Positions 55,284 through 63,575 are shown, numbered from the stretch's first letter. The stretch: 64,000 nucleotides of DNA from Deltaproteobacteria bacterium (GCA_016703535.1 JADJBV010000002.1:1922001-1986000), one strand, 5' to 3'. Notes: generated by a model not told the origin, from the sequence alone. Numbers and translations are program-made.

Positions 55284-55362
55284 CGGTCCTCATCGGCGTT
55301 GGGCCCCCGTTATACCCGGCTTCGACCAGGTGGCCTTCGGGCGCTACACTTCTCTACGTTAG

Positions 55363-55391
55363 CTAGGTCACGATCGTGGCCTAGTCGTGAC
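55363..55391. promoter_or_regulatory. Overlapping palindromes in the divergent devB region
   Basis: CTAGG at 55363-55367 and CCTAG at 55380-55384 flank CACGATCGTG at 55369-55378, giving a 22-base dyad matching at 20 positions. GTCACGA at 55367-55373 also pairs with TCGTGAC at 55385-55391, an alternative pairing. The site lies 80 bases upstream of the devB ATG and could be an operator, or a recombination site near the island edge. Confidence 0.5.
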
Positions 55392-55440
55392 CGCGTAGTT
55401 GGGAAGGTCGAAGGATGTTGCGATCTCCAACAATCGACCC

Positions 55441-55860
55441 ATGAAGATCCAAGGTGCGACGACGACGGCGATCGTGAGGCTCGCCGATCCTCCGGAGCGC
55501 CAGGCGCCCCTTCCGCCCGAGGTCCAAGGCCCAGGGCGGGCGCCCGAGCTCGCCGCCCGAGCCCCCGAAGCTGCTTCGCCTCCGGACGCCCGGCGAAGCG
55601 TTGACAAGCTCGCTCGCCGACGTCGAACGCGCCCGGGTGATCCTCGAGCTCCTCGGCTCGGAGAAAGCGATCCTGCTCGAGTTGCGATGCGCCTGCGCGG
55701 AGACCAAAGCGATCGTCGACCAGGCGTTGGCCAAGCTTGAGAAGAACATCGAGGCCTTGAAGGCCAACGTCGCCGAGGCGCACCGGGAGTTGCTCTTCAC
55801 CGCGATGACGGTGATCCTCGGCGCGGCCGCGCTACAAGCCTCTCTGAGACTCGCGCTCAG
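55441..55860 (+). pseudogene. Frameshifted small gene cut off at the island edge
   Basis: A plausible protein begins at ATG 55441 (MKIQGATTTAIVRLADPPE) and reads well in frame 1 to about 55600. The next well-formed stretch, SLADVERARVILELLGSEKAILLELR and a coiled-coil-like ALAKLEKNIEALKANVAEAHREL, is in a different frame (starting near 55601). A one-base shift around 55590-55615 joins them. The second frame then runs without stop past 55860 into sequence antisense to the VWA gene. It looks like a decayed or truncated gene at the island's right end. Two separate genes are the alternative. Function unknown. Confidence 0.5.
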
Positions 55861-56084
55861 CTCGCGCCGTAGAGCGAGCCCTGCGGCGCGCCTTGCACCA
55901 CCAACTCGAGCAACTTCTCCACCAGCTCCAGCTCCCGATCGAAGGTCGGATCCCCCAAGATCTCCTGGTCCCGGCGGAAACGTTCGATCGCCTGCTCCAG
56001 GATCCTTGCCGCCTCCGCGCGATCTTTTGAATAGATCATGGTCGCCGCCTCCATGACCCGGACCAACACCGCCAAGATGATGCT
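55857..56084 (-). pseudogene. In-frame C-terminal continuation of the VWA protein after an amber codon
   Basis: Directly after the VWA stop (TAG, 56085-56087) the same frame continues for 75 codons: a helical stretch with ILAVLVRVMEAATMIYSK and AARILEQAIERF, ending in APQGSLYGAS. A helical tail of this kind is usual at the end of VWA-type proteins. One C-to-T change (CAG to TAG) would explain the interruption. A short separate gene from TTG 56075 is the alternative. The final codons cover the right direct repeat. Confidence 0.65.
55864..55882. repeat. Right 19-base direct repeat (putative attachment site)
   Basis: GCGCCGTAGAGCGAGCCCT, identical to 47298-47316. It lies within the last codons of the VWA reading frame, and the bases beyond it complete Ala-Ser and a stop. 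Confidence 0.75.
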
Positions 56085-57275
56085 CTAATGCACGGCCCGC
56101 TGCTGGTAAAGCTCACCGCCTTCGCTGGGCGTCTGGCCGGCGAAGTTCAAGGCCAACGTTTGGGTGCGTTGTTCGCCCCCGGTCTCCCGATAGCGGAGGC
56201 GGGCCGCCAACTCCATGCCAAGGAGCTGCTCTCGGCTCCCGGTGAGCCGGACCAACAAGGCGCCGCGGTTTTTGCTCAAGAAGACGGTCGAGGCGGTGAG
56301 GGCAGTCGAAGGGCCACCTTCTTTCGTCGGGAAGCCGTAGCTGGCGGCCACCTGTACGCCGCCGCTGGCCTCGATGCTCAGCTCCAGATCTCGGGCCAAC
56401 TCCACGGTCATCCAGGGCCAGCTCTGCTCCATCAGCTGGTCCAGGTGGGCGGGGGTGGTGGCGGAGAAGGCGTTGGCGCCCGGGACGTGGGCCATGGCGC
56501 TCATCAACTCGGTGCCCAGGCCCAGACCCAGGCCAAAGATCGTGAGCCCCACGCCTTCTTGGCCGCCTTCCTTCACCATGGTCTCGAACTCGCCGCCCGA
56601 GGTCGCGCCGACGTTGGGTTGTTCGTCGGTGAACAACATGATCCGCACCGAGTCAGCTTGTCCTCGCAGCTCATCGGCCAACTCGTAGGCCCGCTCGAGG
56701 CCAGCCTCCATGTTGGTGGAGCCGTTGCTGTCGAGATCATCGATGGCGTCTTGGATCTGCTCGTGACGATCCCCTCGAGTGGGATCCAAGACCACATCCA
56801 CGTCGCTGCCGTAGGTGACGATGGCGATCAGGTCACCTTCACCGAGTTGGCTCTGGATCTTGCCGAGGAGCTTTCGGGCCAGCTCTCCCGGCGTCGGGTG
56901 TTCTTCGTCGCCGCCGCCCCAACCCATGGAGCCCGAGACGTCCACGGTAGCGATGATCGCCAAGCTGGGGCGCCGGAAAGTTTGGGGATCGACGTTCGAT
57001 GACAACCCAACTTGCAACCAGCCCGCGGGCTCTCCTTGTTCGTCGGGCGCCAAGGCCATGGCACCTCGCAAACACAGGGTCGTTTCGCAGGCTGGGCCCT
57101 CCAGGGGCAGGTCGTGTTCGCTGAGCATGCCCTCGACCTTGAAGGCCGAGGCGGGAGGAACCTGACCTTGGTCGATCAGGTCCCGGGCGAAGTTCAGATC
57201 TTGAATGCCACCTGGGTTGGCGCCGAAGTCACCACAGGCGGCGAGGAGCAGGGCGGGGAGGGCTCGTTTCCACAT
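56085..57275 (-). CDS. VWA-domain lipoprotein, truncated by in-frame TAG
   Basis: As read, 396 residues from ATG 57275. A lipoprotein signal (LLLAAC) is followed by a VWA domain with the MIDAS set DVSGSMG, NGSTNME (Thr) and FTDEQPN (Asp). The C-terminal part is beta-rich and ends YQQRAVH, after which the frame is open for another 75 codons. VWA lipoproteins of this kind bind metal and protein ligands at the cell surface. The likely original partner downstream is the gene at 46478-47275, now separated by the island. Confidence 0.85.
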   Translation of the reverse strand: MWKRALPALLLAACGDFGANPGGIQDLNFARDLIDQGQVPPASAFKVEGMLSEHDLPLEGPACETTLCLRGAMALAPDEQGEPAGWLQVGLSSNVDPQTFRRPSLAIIATVDVSGSMGWGGGDEEHPTPGELARKLLGKIQSQLGEGDLIAIVTYGSDVDVVLDPTRGDRHEQIQDAIDDLDSNGSTNMEAGLERAYELADELRGQADSVRIMLFTDEQPNVGATSGGEFETMVKEGGQEGVGLTIFGLGLGLGTELMSAMAHVPGANAFSATTPAHLDQLMEQSWPWMTVELARDLELSIEASGGVQVAASYGFPTKEGGPSTALTASTVFLSKNRGALLVRLTGSREQLLGMELAARLRYRETGGEQRTQTLALNFAGQTPSEGGELYQQRAVH

Positions 57276-57407
57276 GGGCCCGGCTCTTTCCAAGCGTGGT
57301 GCCAGGGCCCAAGTCCCCGAAACCAGGGATCCCGGGGGCGGGGCCGGCCCGGCGAAGATGTCAGGAGGGTGGCCGCTCGGCGTCGGGCCCGCTTGTCGTG
57401 GTGGCGT

Positions 57408-58616
57408 TCAGCTCGGCTCGGCGATGACCTTGGCCGCCAGCAGATCCTCGATCGCCGCGTCGTTGAGGCCGAGCAACCGCTTCAACACCGGGCGGGTGTG
57501 TTCACCGATCCGCGGCGGCGCGGCCACCGACAAGGGAGGAGCGCCGTCGAGCCGCACGGGCGAAGCCACGCTGCGGACCAAGCCGGCGATCGGGTGGTGG
57601 TGGGTGAGGATCGCGCCCCGGGCGTGGAGTTGGGGGTGCTCCAAGGCTTGGGCCACCTCCAACACCGGGCCACCGGGGATGCCGGCCTCCCGAAAGACCC
57701 GATCCCACTCATCCCGGGTCCGTTCCCGGAACTTGGGCGTCAACACCGCCATCAAGGCGCCTCGGTTTTCGACCCGGGCCCGGTTGGAGCGGAAACGTTC
57801 GTCGTCCTTGAGCCACGGCAAGCTCATCAGGTGCACCAGCCGATCGAACTGGCCGTCGTTGCCCACCGCCAAGGCGTAGAGGCCGTCTTTGGTCTCGATG
57901 GTCTCGTAGGGGCAGATCGAGGGATGGGCGTTCCCCATCCGGGCCGGGTTTTGGCTGGTCGCGAAGTAGATGCCGGCTTGATAGGTGAGCAGCGCGGTCA
58001 TGGCCTCGAGCATGGAGATCTCCACGTGATGCCCTTGGCCGCTCTTTTGTCGTTCGAACAAGGCCGCCAAGATCCCTTGGGCCGCGAACATCCCGGCCAC
58101 CATGTCGGCGATGGCGATGCCCACCTTGGTCGGCTCATCGGCGGGGCTGCCGGTCAGGGCCATCAGGCCGCTGGCCGCTTGGATGATCGCGTCGTAGCCG
58201 GGCAAGCCGGCGTAGTCGGGATCGCCGTCGCTGCCGTAGCCGCTGATCGCGCAGGTGATCAAACTGGGCTTCAGCTTGCGCAAGGTCTCGTGGCCCAGGC
58301 CCAACCGCTCGGAGGTCCCGGGACGAAAGTTTTCGATGACCACGTCGACCCGCTGGGCGAGGGCCAACACCAACTCGCGGCCGCGCTCTTCTTTGAGATC
58401 GACCGCGACGCTCTGCTTGCCCCGGTTGATGCTGAGGAAGTAGGTCGACTCGCCATGCACGAAGGGAGGGCCAAAACGCCGGGTGTCATCGCCGCCGACC
58501 GGGTGCTCGATCTTGATCACCTCGGCGCCCAGATCGATCAGCTGTTGGGTCGCAAAAGGGCCGGACAAGACCCGGGTGAGGTCGAGGACTTGAATGCCGC
58601 GCAGCGGAGCCAGCAT
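57408..58616 (-). CDS. Class III CoA-transferase (CaiB/BaiF family)
   Basis: A protein of 402 residues. The family phrases are LDLTRVLSGPFATQQLIDLGAEVIKIEHP, LSINRGKQSVAVDLK, VVIENFRPG, and the region GYDAIIQAASGLMALTG, with the catalytic Asp expected in the GYDAI segment. It would transfer CoA between carboxylic acids; the particular acids are not predictable. Divergent from the glycosyltransferase gene with 41 bases between starts. A TAACCG hexamer lies 7 bases before the ATG but ends in G. Confidence 0.9.
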   Translation of the reverse strand: MLAPLRGIQVLDLTRVLSGPFATQQLIDLGAEVIKIEHPVGGDDTRRFGPPFVHGESTYFLSINRGKQSVAVDLKEERGRELVLALAQRVDVVIENFRPGTSERLGLGHETLRKLKPSLITCAISGYGSDGDPDYAGLPGYDAIIQAASGLMALTGSPADEPTKVGIAIADMVAGMFAAQGILAALFERQKSGQGHHVEISMLEAMTALLTYQAGIYFATSQNPARMGNAHPSICPYETIETKDGLYALAVGNDGQFDRLVHLMSLPWLKDDERFRSNRARVENRGALMAVLTPKFRERTRDEWDRVFREAGIPGGPVLEVAQALEHPQLHARGAILTHHHPIAGLVRSVASPVRLDGAPPLSVAAPPRIGEHTRPVLKRLLGLNDAAIEDLLAAKVIAEPS

Positions 58617-58657
58617 GCCCAGGCGGTTAACACAGCCGCCCCCCCAAGGCGAAGGCC

Positions 58658-59344
58658 ATGAAGGCCGCGGCGGTCATCCCGGCCCTCGACGAAGAGGGTT
58701 CGATCCCAGCCGTGGTGCGGGCCTTGATCGAAGGCGGTGCCCTCGATCAGGTGGTGGTGGTCGACAACGGCAGCACCGATCGCACCGCCCTCGTCGCAAG
58801 AGAAGCGGGCGCCACCGTGGTTTCGGAGCCGAACCGCGGCTACGGCAACGCTTGTCTCCGGGGCATCGCGGCCTTGGCGCAACGGGAAGGTGGCCCCCCC
58901 GAGGTGGTGGTCTTCGTCGACGGCGATGGTAGCAACGACTGCGCCGAGGTTCCGCTCTTGTTGCGCGAGATCGAGCGGGGCGCCCAGCTGGTGATCGGAT
59001 CCCGGGTGCGTCGCAGTGAACCCGGATCTTTGACGGTGCCGCAGCGCTTCGGCAACCAACTGGCCACCACCTTGATGCGGGTGTTGCACGGCATCCGCTA
59101 CACCGATCTCGGCCCCTTCCGCGCCATCACCTGGGATGGGCTGACGCGGATCGGGATGGAAGATCAGACCTACGGCTGGACCGTGGAGATGCAACTCAAA
59201 GCAGCGAAGTTCGGTCTTCAGGTGGCGGAGGTCGACGTGGCCAACAAACCGCGGACGGCGGGGCGCTCCAAAGTGGCAGGGACCGTCCGCGGGGTGGTTG
59301 GGGCGGGCACCAAGATCATCGGCACGATTGTTCGCTACCGTTGA
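58658..59344 (+). CDS. Family 2 glycosyltransferase
   Basis: A protein of 228 residues with the GT-A pattern: VIPALDEEGSIP, VVVVDNGSTDRT, VVFVDGDGSND (DxD-type metal site) and GWTVEMQLKAAKFG. It is similar to dolichol- or undecaprenyl-phosphate sugar transferases but lacks C-terminal membrane helices, so it probably acts at the inner face of the membrane. Its last 29 bases overlap the convergent small membrane gene. Confidence 0.88.
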   Translation: MKAAAVIPALDEEGSIPAVVRALIEGGALDQVVVVDNGSTDRTALVAREAGATVVSEPNRGYGNACLRGIAALAQREGGPPEVVVFVDGDGSNDCAEVPLLLREIERGAQLVIGSRVRRSEPGSLTVPQRFGNQLATTLMRVLHGIRYTDLGPFRAITWDGLTRIGMEDQTYGWTVEMQLKAAKFGLQVAEVDVANKPRTAGRSKVAGTVRGVVGAGTKIIGTIVRYR

Positions 59345-59519
59345 AGGAGGGCCGCCCCGTCAAATCGCCTCGGCCCCACCAGGTCCGAAGGCGATTCCAA
59401 AGGCTCGGTTCACCTGAGGCCGAGCGGTTTCGGATCGCGAGCCACAAGGGCACCAGGATCAACCCGCCCGGCGTGATCAGCGCCAGAGCCAAGAGCCCAT
59501 AACGCATCCACGTCGTCAT
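59316..59519 (-). CDS. Small single-helix membrane protein
   Basis: A 67-residue ORF from ATG 59519. It starts MTTWMRYGLLALALITPGGL, forming one hydrophobic helix to about residue 30, then a Trp- and Arg-rich soluble tail. GGAG lies 4 bases before the ATG. The longer open frame to 61076 in this direction is antisense to two well-supported genes and is not real. It is convergent with the glycosyltransferase. Unknown function; supported only by its shape and ribosome binding site. Confidence 0.5.
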   Translation of the reverse strand: MTTWMRYGLLALALITPGGLILVPLWLAIRNRSASGEPSLWNRLRTWWGRGDLTGRPSFNGSEQSCR

Positions 59520-59689
59520 ACCGCTCCGCCTTCGCACGCCCTGTGCCAGGCGCCAGGTACGGCCCCAGCGCGGCTCGAGCCTAGGGATCCATGCTCTGGG
59601 CTCCGTCGGCCGGTCGACAGGGACGTCGGAATTCCGAGAGGTCTCTGACCGTCGCGCCCGACCCGGCCCCGGCGCAAACGTCGAGGGGT

Positions 59690-59708
59690 GGGGCGGCTTT
59701 GCCGCCCC
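59690..59708. other. GC-rich hairpin in the intergenic region
   Basis: GGGGCGGC and GCCGCCCC form an 8-base perfect stem around a TTT loop. No U-run follows on either strand, so it is not a canonical intrinsic terminator. The rest of 59520-59783 contains no ORF that I can support. Confidence 0.4.
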
Positions 59709-59738
59709 GGGACCCCGAGTAAGTGACGGGTAAGGGGC

Positions 59739-59768
59739 GTCCTCTGTGGAGTGGGCGATACAGAGGAC
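59739..59768. promoter_or_regulatory. 9-base inverted repeat directly before the FHA regulator ribosome binding site
   Basis: GTCCTCTGT (59739-59747) and ACAGAGGAC (59760-59768) are perfect inverse copies around a 12-base spacer. AGGAGGA begins at 59769, the next base. The pair could be an operator for autoregulation or an mRNA hairpin that controls access to the ribosome binding site. Confidence 0.6.
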
Positions 59769-59783
59769 AGGAGGATTCACCCC

Positions 59784-60977
59784 ATGGACCACGTGAGCCC
59801 AGCGCCCGACACCGATCTTTTCTCCGCCGCCGAGACCACCCCGCCCCTCGGCACTTTTCGGCTGACCGTCGTCGAAGGACCCGACCGCCCCTCGACCCGA
59901 CTCCTCCGGGGCATCCCGGTGGTGGCCGGAACCGCGCCCTACGTGGACTGGGTGTTGAGCGACGGCACCGTGTCCCGGCGCCACGCCCGGCTCGCGGCGG
60001 TGCCGGGTGGGGTCGAGGTCCGGGATCTGGGCAGCAAAAACGGGCTCTGGTTGGCCGGCGGTCGGGTGATCCACGCCTGTTTGGCCCCGGGTTCGGCGGT
60101 CCGCTTGGGCCGCACCGTGATCCAGATCGCTTGTGAGCAAGACCTGGCGCCCAGCCGTCGGGAGTTGGCCGGGCTCCACGGGCAAAGCCCGGTGATGCAG
60201 CGCCTCTACAATGAGCTGGAGCGGCTGGCCGGGGCCCACACTCCGGTGATCCTGGAGGGTGAAGCGGGGGTCGGAAAGGCCCGAGCCGCTCGGGCGCTCC
60301 ATCGGCTCGGGCCTCAAGCCGACGGCCCCTGCGTGGTCATCGAGGCCCGGGACGTGGGGGGGCGGGGCCTGAGCGGCGCCACCCCGGTGCGCTCGGGCAC
60401 GGTGATCGTCACCCAACTCGAGCTGCTTTCGGAGGCCGCTCGCTTGGCGGTCCTGGCCGAGCTGGAGGTGGGTTTGGGCACGGCCCGAATCATCGGCACA
60501 ACTCGGAAGGATCTGAATCGAACCTTGGCGACCACCGAGGCCTCCCGTTCCCGACTGGGCCAGCTCGGCCTGTCTCGGGTCCGGGTGCCGCCGCTTCGGG
60601 AGCGAGGGGGCGATCTGTTGTTGTTGATCGACGAGCTCTTCCTCGAGTTGGGCGCGGCCGGGCTCGGCCTTGGGCCCGAAGATCTGGGAGAGCTGCAGGC
60701 CCAACGTTGGCCCGAGAACATTCGGGAGCTGCGCCGAAACCTGGCGCGGCGGGTCGTGACCCGGGTCGATCGACCTGGGGCCGAGCGGGCCTCGGAGGCG
60801 GCGATCGGCACCGACCTGCCGTACAAGATCGCCCGGGGTCAGCTCCTCGAGGCCTTCGAACGTGAGTACACCAGGGCCATCTTGGCCCGGGCCGACGGCA
60901 ACATCTCCCACGCGGCCCGGGTGGCGGGCATCGACCGGGTCTACCTGCACCGGCTGATCCGTAAGTATGGGCTGTGA
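59784..60977 (+). CDS. FHA-domain regulator with degenerate sigma-54-activator AAA+ domain
   Basis: A protein of 397 residues; ATG 59784 has AGGAGGA 8 bases upstream. An FHA domain (about 20-115) has SRRHARL and DLGSKNGLW. A AAA+ domain resembling bacterial enhancer-binding proteins follows: GQSPVMQRLYNELERLA, Walker A EGEAGVGKAR, PPLRERGGDLLLLIDELF and WPENIRELRRNL. It lacks the GAFTGA loop that contacts sigma-54, and the Walker B segment reads GTVIVTQLELL in place of GTLFLDE. A Fis-like helix-turn-helix (GNISHAARVAGIDRVYLHRLI) ends the protein. It may bind DNA without activating sigma-54. Confidence 0.87.
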   Translation: MDHVSPAPDTDLFSAAETTPPLGTFRLTVVEGPDRPSTRLLRGIPVVAGTAPYVDWVLSDGTVSRRHARLAAVPGGVEVRDLGSKNGLWLAGGRVIHACLAPGSAVRLGRTVIQIACEQDLAPSRRELAGLHGQSPVMQRLYNELERLAGAHTPVILEGEAGVGKARAARALHRLGPQADGPCVVIEARDVGGRGLSGATPVRSGTVIVTQLELLSEAARLAVLAELEVGLGTARIIGTTRKDLNRTLATTEASRSRLGQLGLSRVRVPPLRERGGDLLLLIDELFLELGAAGLGLGPEDLGELQAQRWPENIRELRRNLARRVVTRVDRPGAERASEAAIGTDLPYKIARGQLLEAFEREYTRAILARADGNISHAARVAGIDRVYLHRLIRKYGL

Positions 60978-61032
60978 GCCGGACGGCAAGTGGCGGGCGT
61001 CGCCGAAAGCTGCTACCTGACCCTCCACGCGC

Positions 61033-63516
61033 ATGCGCTTCTTACGGTGGATCGCCGGCAGTGGGCTCCGGGTCACCCTCGCGATCGCCCTGGCGTTCGC
61101 GACCTACCACGTGCTCAACGAGCTCCGGGTGCTCTCGGGTGCGCCGCTCAACTTCCTGCAGCGCCTGGAGTTGACCGCCCTCGACGTCAAGTTCGCCTTC
61201 CGTGGGCCCAAAAAACCGGACTGGGGCGTGGGCATCGCCGGCCTCGACGAAAAGGCGATCGATCGTTTTGGCCCGCCGCCTTGGCCCCGGACCGTCCACG
61301 CCCAGCTGGTCGATCGGCTGACCGAACTGGGCGCCGCCTCCATCGCCTACGACATGACCTTCGAGCAGGCGACCTCCAGCGGCAAACGGGCCCTGGTCGA
61401 CGAGGTCCAAAAGATGGCCAGCGAGGTCGGCCTGCCCGCGGCCAAGACCGGCCTCGAACGCAGCGCTCAAGCGATCGACAAGACCACCAAAAGCCTCCAA
61501 AAGCTGAAGCGCCCGCCCCAGCTGGCCAAGTTGGCGGCCGACCTCGAGCCCGCCGAAAAGGAGGTCCGGGGCGCGGTCGATAGCCTGAACCGCTTCGACA
61601 AGAAGTTGGAGTTGGCGGCGGCCGAGATCGATCCCGACAACGCCTTCGCCGCGGCCATCGCCCGCTCGGGGCGAGTGGTGTTGGGCGTGGTCGCCTTGTC
61701 CCGCAACGAGGCGGAGTCCATCGAGTCCTCGGCCGAACAACTCGCCGCCGCCTATCGGTTGGTGCGCAGCTCGACGATCACCGAGATGGTCGAGCCCGAC
61801 TCGGCCGGCACCGCCCATGTCTTCGACGCTCGAGCGGTGATCCGGGATGGCGCCTTCCGCCGCTACTTCGGGCTGCGGGCGCCGGTGAACACCTTGGCCC
61901 AGGCCACGGCCCACTTCGCCACCATCAACGCCGCGCCCGACGACGACGGCGTCAACCGCCGCATGCCGCTCCTCACCACCGTCAAGGGTTCGGGGGTGTT
62001 GTTGCCCAGCCTGGCCCTCAAGGCCGTAGAGGTCGCCAAAGATCCGGACTTGATCGAGGTCCTTGGTGCGCCCGGCGATCCGGCCCCCCACGCCATCCGT
62101 ATCGGCGCGCTCGTGGTGCCCACCGAACTCGAGGCCACCACCACCATCGACTGGTACGGCCGCTTTGATCAGCAAGAGATTCCGCTCTACTCCATCGCCG
62201 ATCTGATCGATGGAAAGGTCCCGAGCGACGAGGTCCGGGGCAAGGTGATCTTCGTGGCCGCCACCGCCATCGGCACCCACGATCAGCGGGTCACGCCCCT
62301 CGAGCGTGCGGTGCCCGGCGTCTACATCCACGCCACCCTGGCCCAGAACCTGTTGGACGGCCGCCACCTGGCCCGGCCCACCTACGCGGTCGGCATCGAG
62401 GTCTTGATCTTGATGATGATCGGCCTGTTGTCCGGCCTGGTGATGACCCGCTTCCACGTGGTGGGGCAGGTGGTGATCGCCGTGGCCTTGGCCGTCGGTT
62501 GGGTGGCCCTCGATCAGTTCGTGCTCTTTCAAGAGGGCTTGGTGGTCTACAGCGTGTTGCCCACGCTCCAGGTCTTCATCACCCTCTTGGCCGTCGCCAT
62601 CTGGGGATTTTTGGTCGAACAGCGGGAGCGTCGCCGCACCAAACAAGCCTTTGGTCAGTACCTGTCTCCCAAGGTGATGGAGCAGGTCCTCTCCGATCCC
62701 GAGGAGTACCTGAAGTTGGGCGGCCGTCGGTACGAGGCCACCGTCTTGTTTTCGGACATCCGGGGCTTCACCACCATCTCCGAGGCCCTCACGCCCGAAG
62801 AGTTGGGGCGCATGCTCAACCGTTACATGACGCCGATGACCAAGATCGTCTTCGACTTCGAAGGCACCTTGGACAAGTACATCGGCGACGCCGTGATGGC
62901 CTTTTGGGGCGCGCCGGTGGAGCAAAAAGACCACGCGGTTTTGGCCTGCCGGGCCGCCCTCAAGATGTTGGCCATCGTCGAAGAGCTCAACAAAGAGTTT
63001 GCGCAAGACGGCTTGCCCCACATCGCCATCGGCGTCGGCCTCTCGAGCGGACCGATGACCATCGGCAACATGGGCTCGGACGAACACTTCGCGTACACCG
63101 CCTTGGGCGACAAGGTGAACCTGGGCTCACGCCTGGAGGGGCAGACCAAAGACTACGGCGTCGACGTGATCATCTCCGAGGACACCCACGAAAAGGTCAA
63201 AGAGGTGATGTTGTGCCGGGAGCTGGGGGCGCTGCGGGTCAAGGGCAAGCTCGAGCCGGTGCGGATCTACGAATTGCTCGGGCCGATCGGCGAACAACAA
63301 GGTCGCTTGCCCTTCGTGGAGGCCTTCCACCTGGGGTTGGTGTCCTTCCGGGCCCGCAGCTGGGATGACGCCGCCGCCCACTTCACTCGGGCCCGAGCCC
63401 TCAAGGGCGTCGAGGGCGACAAGTGCTGCGACAACTACATCGCCTGGTGCATGGAATACAAAGAAGCCCCACCCCCCTCGGGCTGGGACGGCGTGCGGAC
63501 CGCCACCAGTAAGTAG
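61033..63516 (+). CDS. CHASE2-domain adenylate/guanylate cyclase
   Basis: A protein of 827 residues. An N-terminal helix is followed by a large extracytoplasmic CHASE2 sensor (about 35-445), about three membrane helices (about 450-535) and a class III cyclase domain (about 565-745). LFSDIRGFTTISE carries the first metal-binding Asp, GDAVMAFWGAP the second, and ALGDKVNLGSRLEG the adenine/transition-state residues. A short helical tail follows. It would synthesise cAMP, or possibly cGMP, in response to an envelope signal. Candidate downstream readers include the cNMP-type protein at 2439-3392. Confidence 0.92.
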   Translation: MRFLRWIAGSGLRVTLAIALAFATYHVLNELRVLSGAPLNFLQRLELTALDVKFAFRGPKKPDWGVGIAGLDEKAIDRFGPPPWPRTVHAQLVDRLTELGAASIAYDMTFEQATSSGKRALVDEVQKMASEVGLPAAKTGLERSAQAIDKTTKSLQKLKRPPQLAKLAADLEPAEKEVRGAVDSLNRFDKKLELAAAEIDPDNAFAAAIARSGRVVLGVVALSRNEAESIESSAEQLAAAYRLVRSSTITEMVEPDSAGTAHVFDARAVIRDGAFRRYFGLRAPVNTLAQATAHFATINAAPDDDGVNRRMPLLTTVKGSGVLLPSLALKAVEVAKDPDLIEVLGAPGDPAPHAIRIGALVVPTELEATTTIDWYGRFDQQEIPLYSIADLIDGKVPSDEVRGKVIFVAATAIGTHDQRVTPLERAVPGVYIHATLAQNLLDGRHLARPTYAVGIEVLILMMIGLLSGLVMTRFHVVGQVVIAVALAVGWVALDQFVLFQEGLVVYSVLPTLQVFITLLAVAIWGFLVEQRERRRTKQAFGQYLSPKVMEQVLSDPEEYLKLGGRRYEATVLFSDIRGFTTISEALTPEELGRMLNRYMTPMTKIVFDFEGTLDKYIGDAVMAFWGAPVEQKDHAVLACRAALKMLAIVEELNKEFAQDGLPHIAIGVGLSSGPMTIGNMGSDEHFAYTALGDKVNLGSRLEGQTKDYGVDVIISEDTHEKVKEVMLCRELGALRVKGKLEPVRIYELLGPIGEQQGRLPFVEAFHLGLVSFRARSWDDAAAHFTRARALKGVEGDKCCDNYIAWCMEYKEAPPPSGWDGVRTATSK

Positions 63517-63575
63517 CGCCTCGGCGACTTGGGTTTGGCGCCCGCTTCCGCCTTGCTGGACGGGCCCCGGGCTGT

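Larger units (their letters stand above)
47298..55882. mobile_element. Putative genomic island of about 8.57 kb inserted in a VWA gene 3' end
   Basis: The block runs between two 19-base perfect direct repeats. It separates two leftward genes that would otherwise be adjacent in an operon (VWA lipoprotein and the unknown gene at 46478-47275). Contents: secreted protein, OmpR-type regulator, sensor kinase, copper monooxygenase with haem c motif, lipoprotein, DevBCA-type exporter and a disrupted small gene at the right edge. No integrase, relaxase or transposase was found, so it would be non-autonomous or decayed. By eye, codon choice also differs from flanking genes (fewer TTG Leu codons), but I did not count it. 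Confidence 0.6.

Noticed and set aside
47298..55882. An insertion sequence or composite transposon
   Set aside because: The flanking repeats are direct and part of a gene end, there are no terminal inverted repeats, and no transposase is encoded.
59690..59708. Intrinsic terminator
   Set aside because: The stem is strong but is not followed by a U-run on either strand.
59316..61076. 586-residue minus-strand open frame
   Set aside because: It is antisense to the FHA regulator and has no domain signature. Only the last 67 codons (59316-59519) look like a separate small membrane gene.
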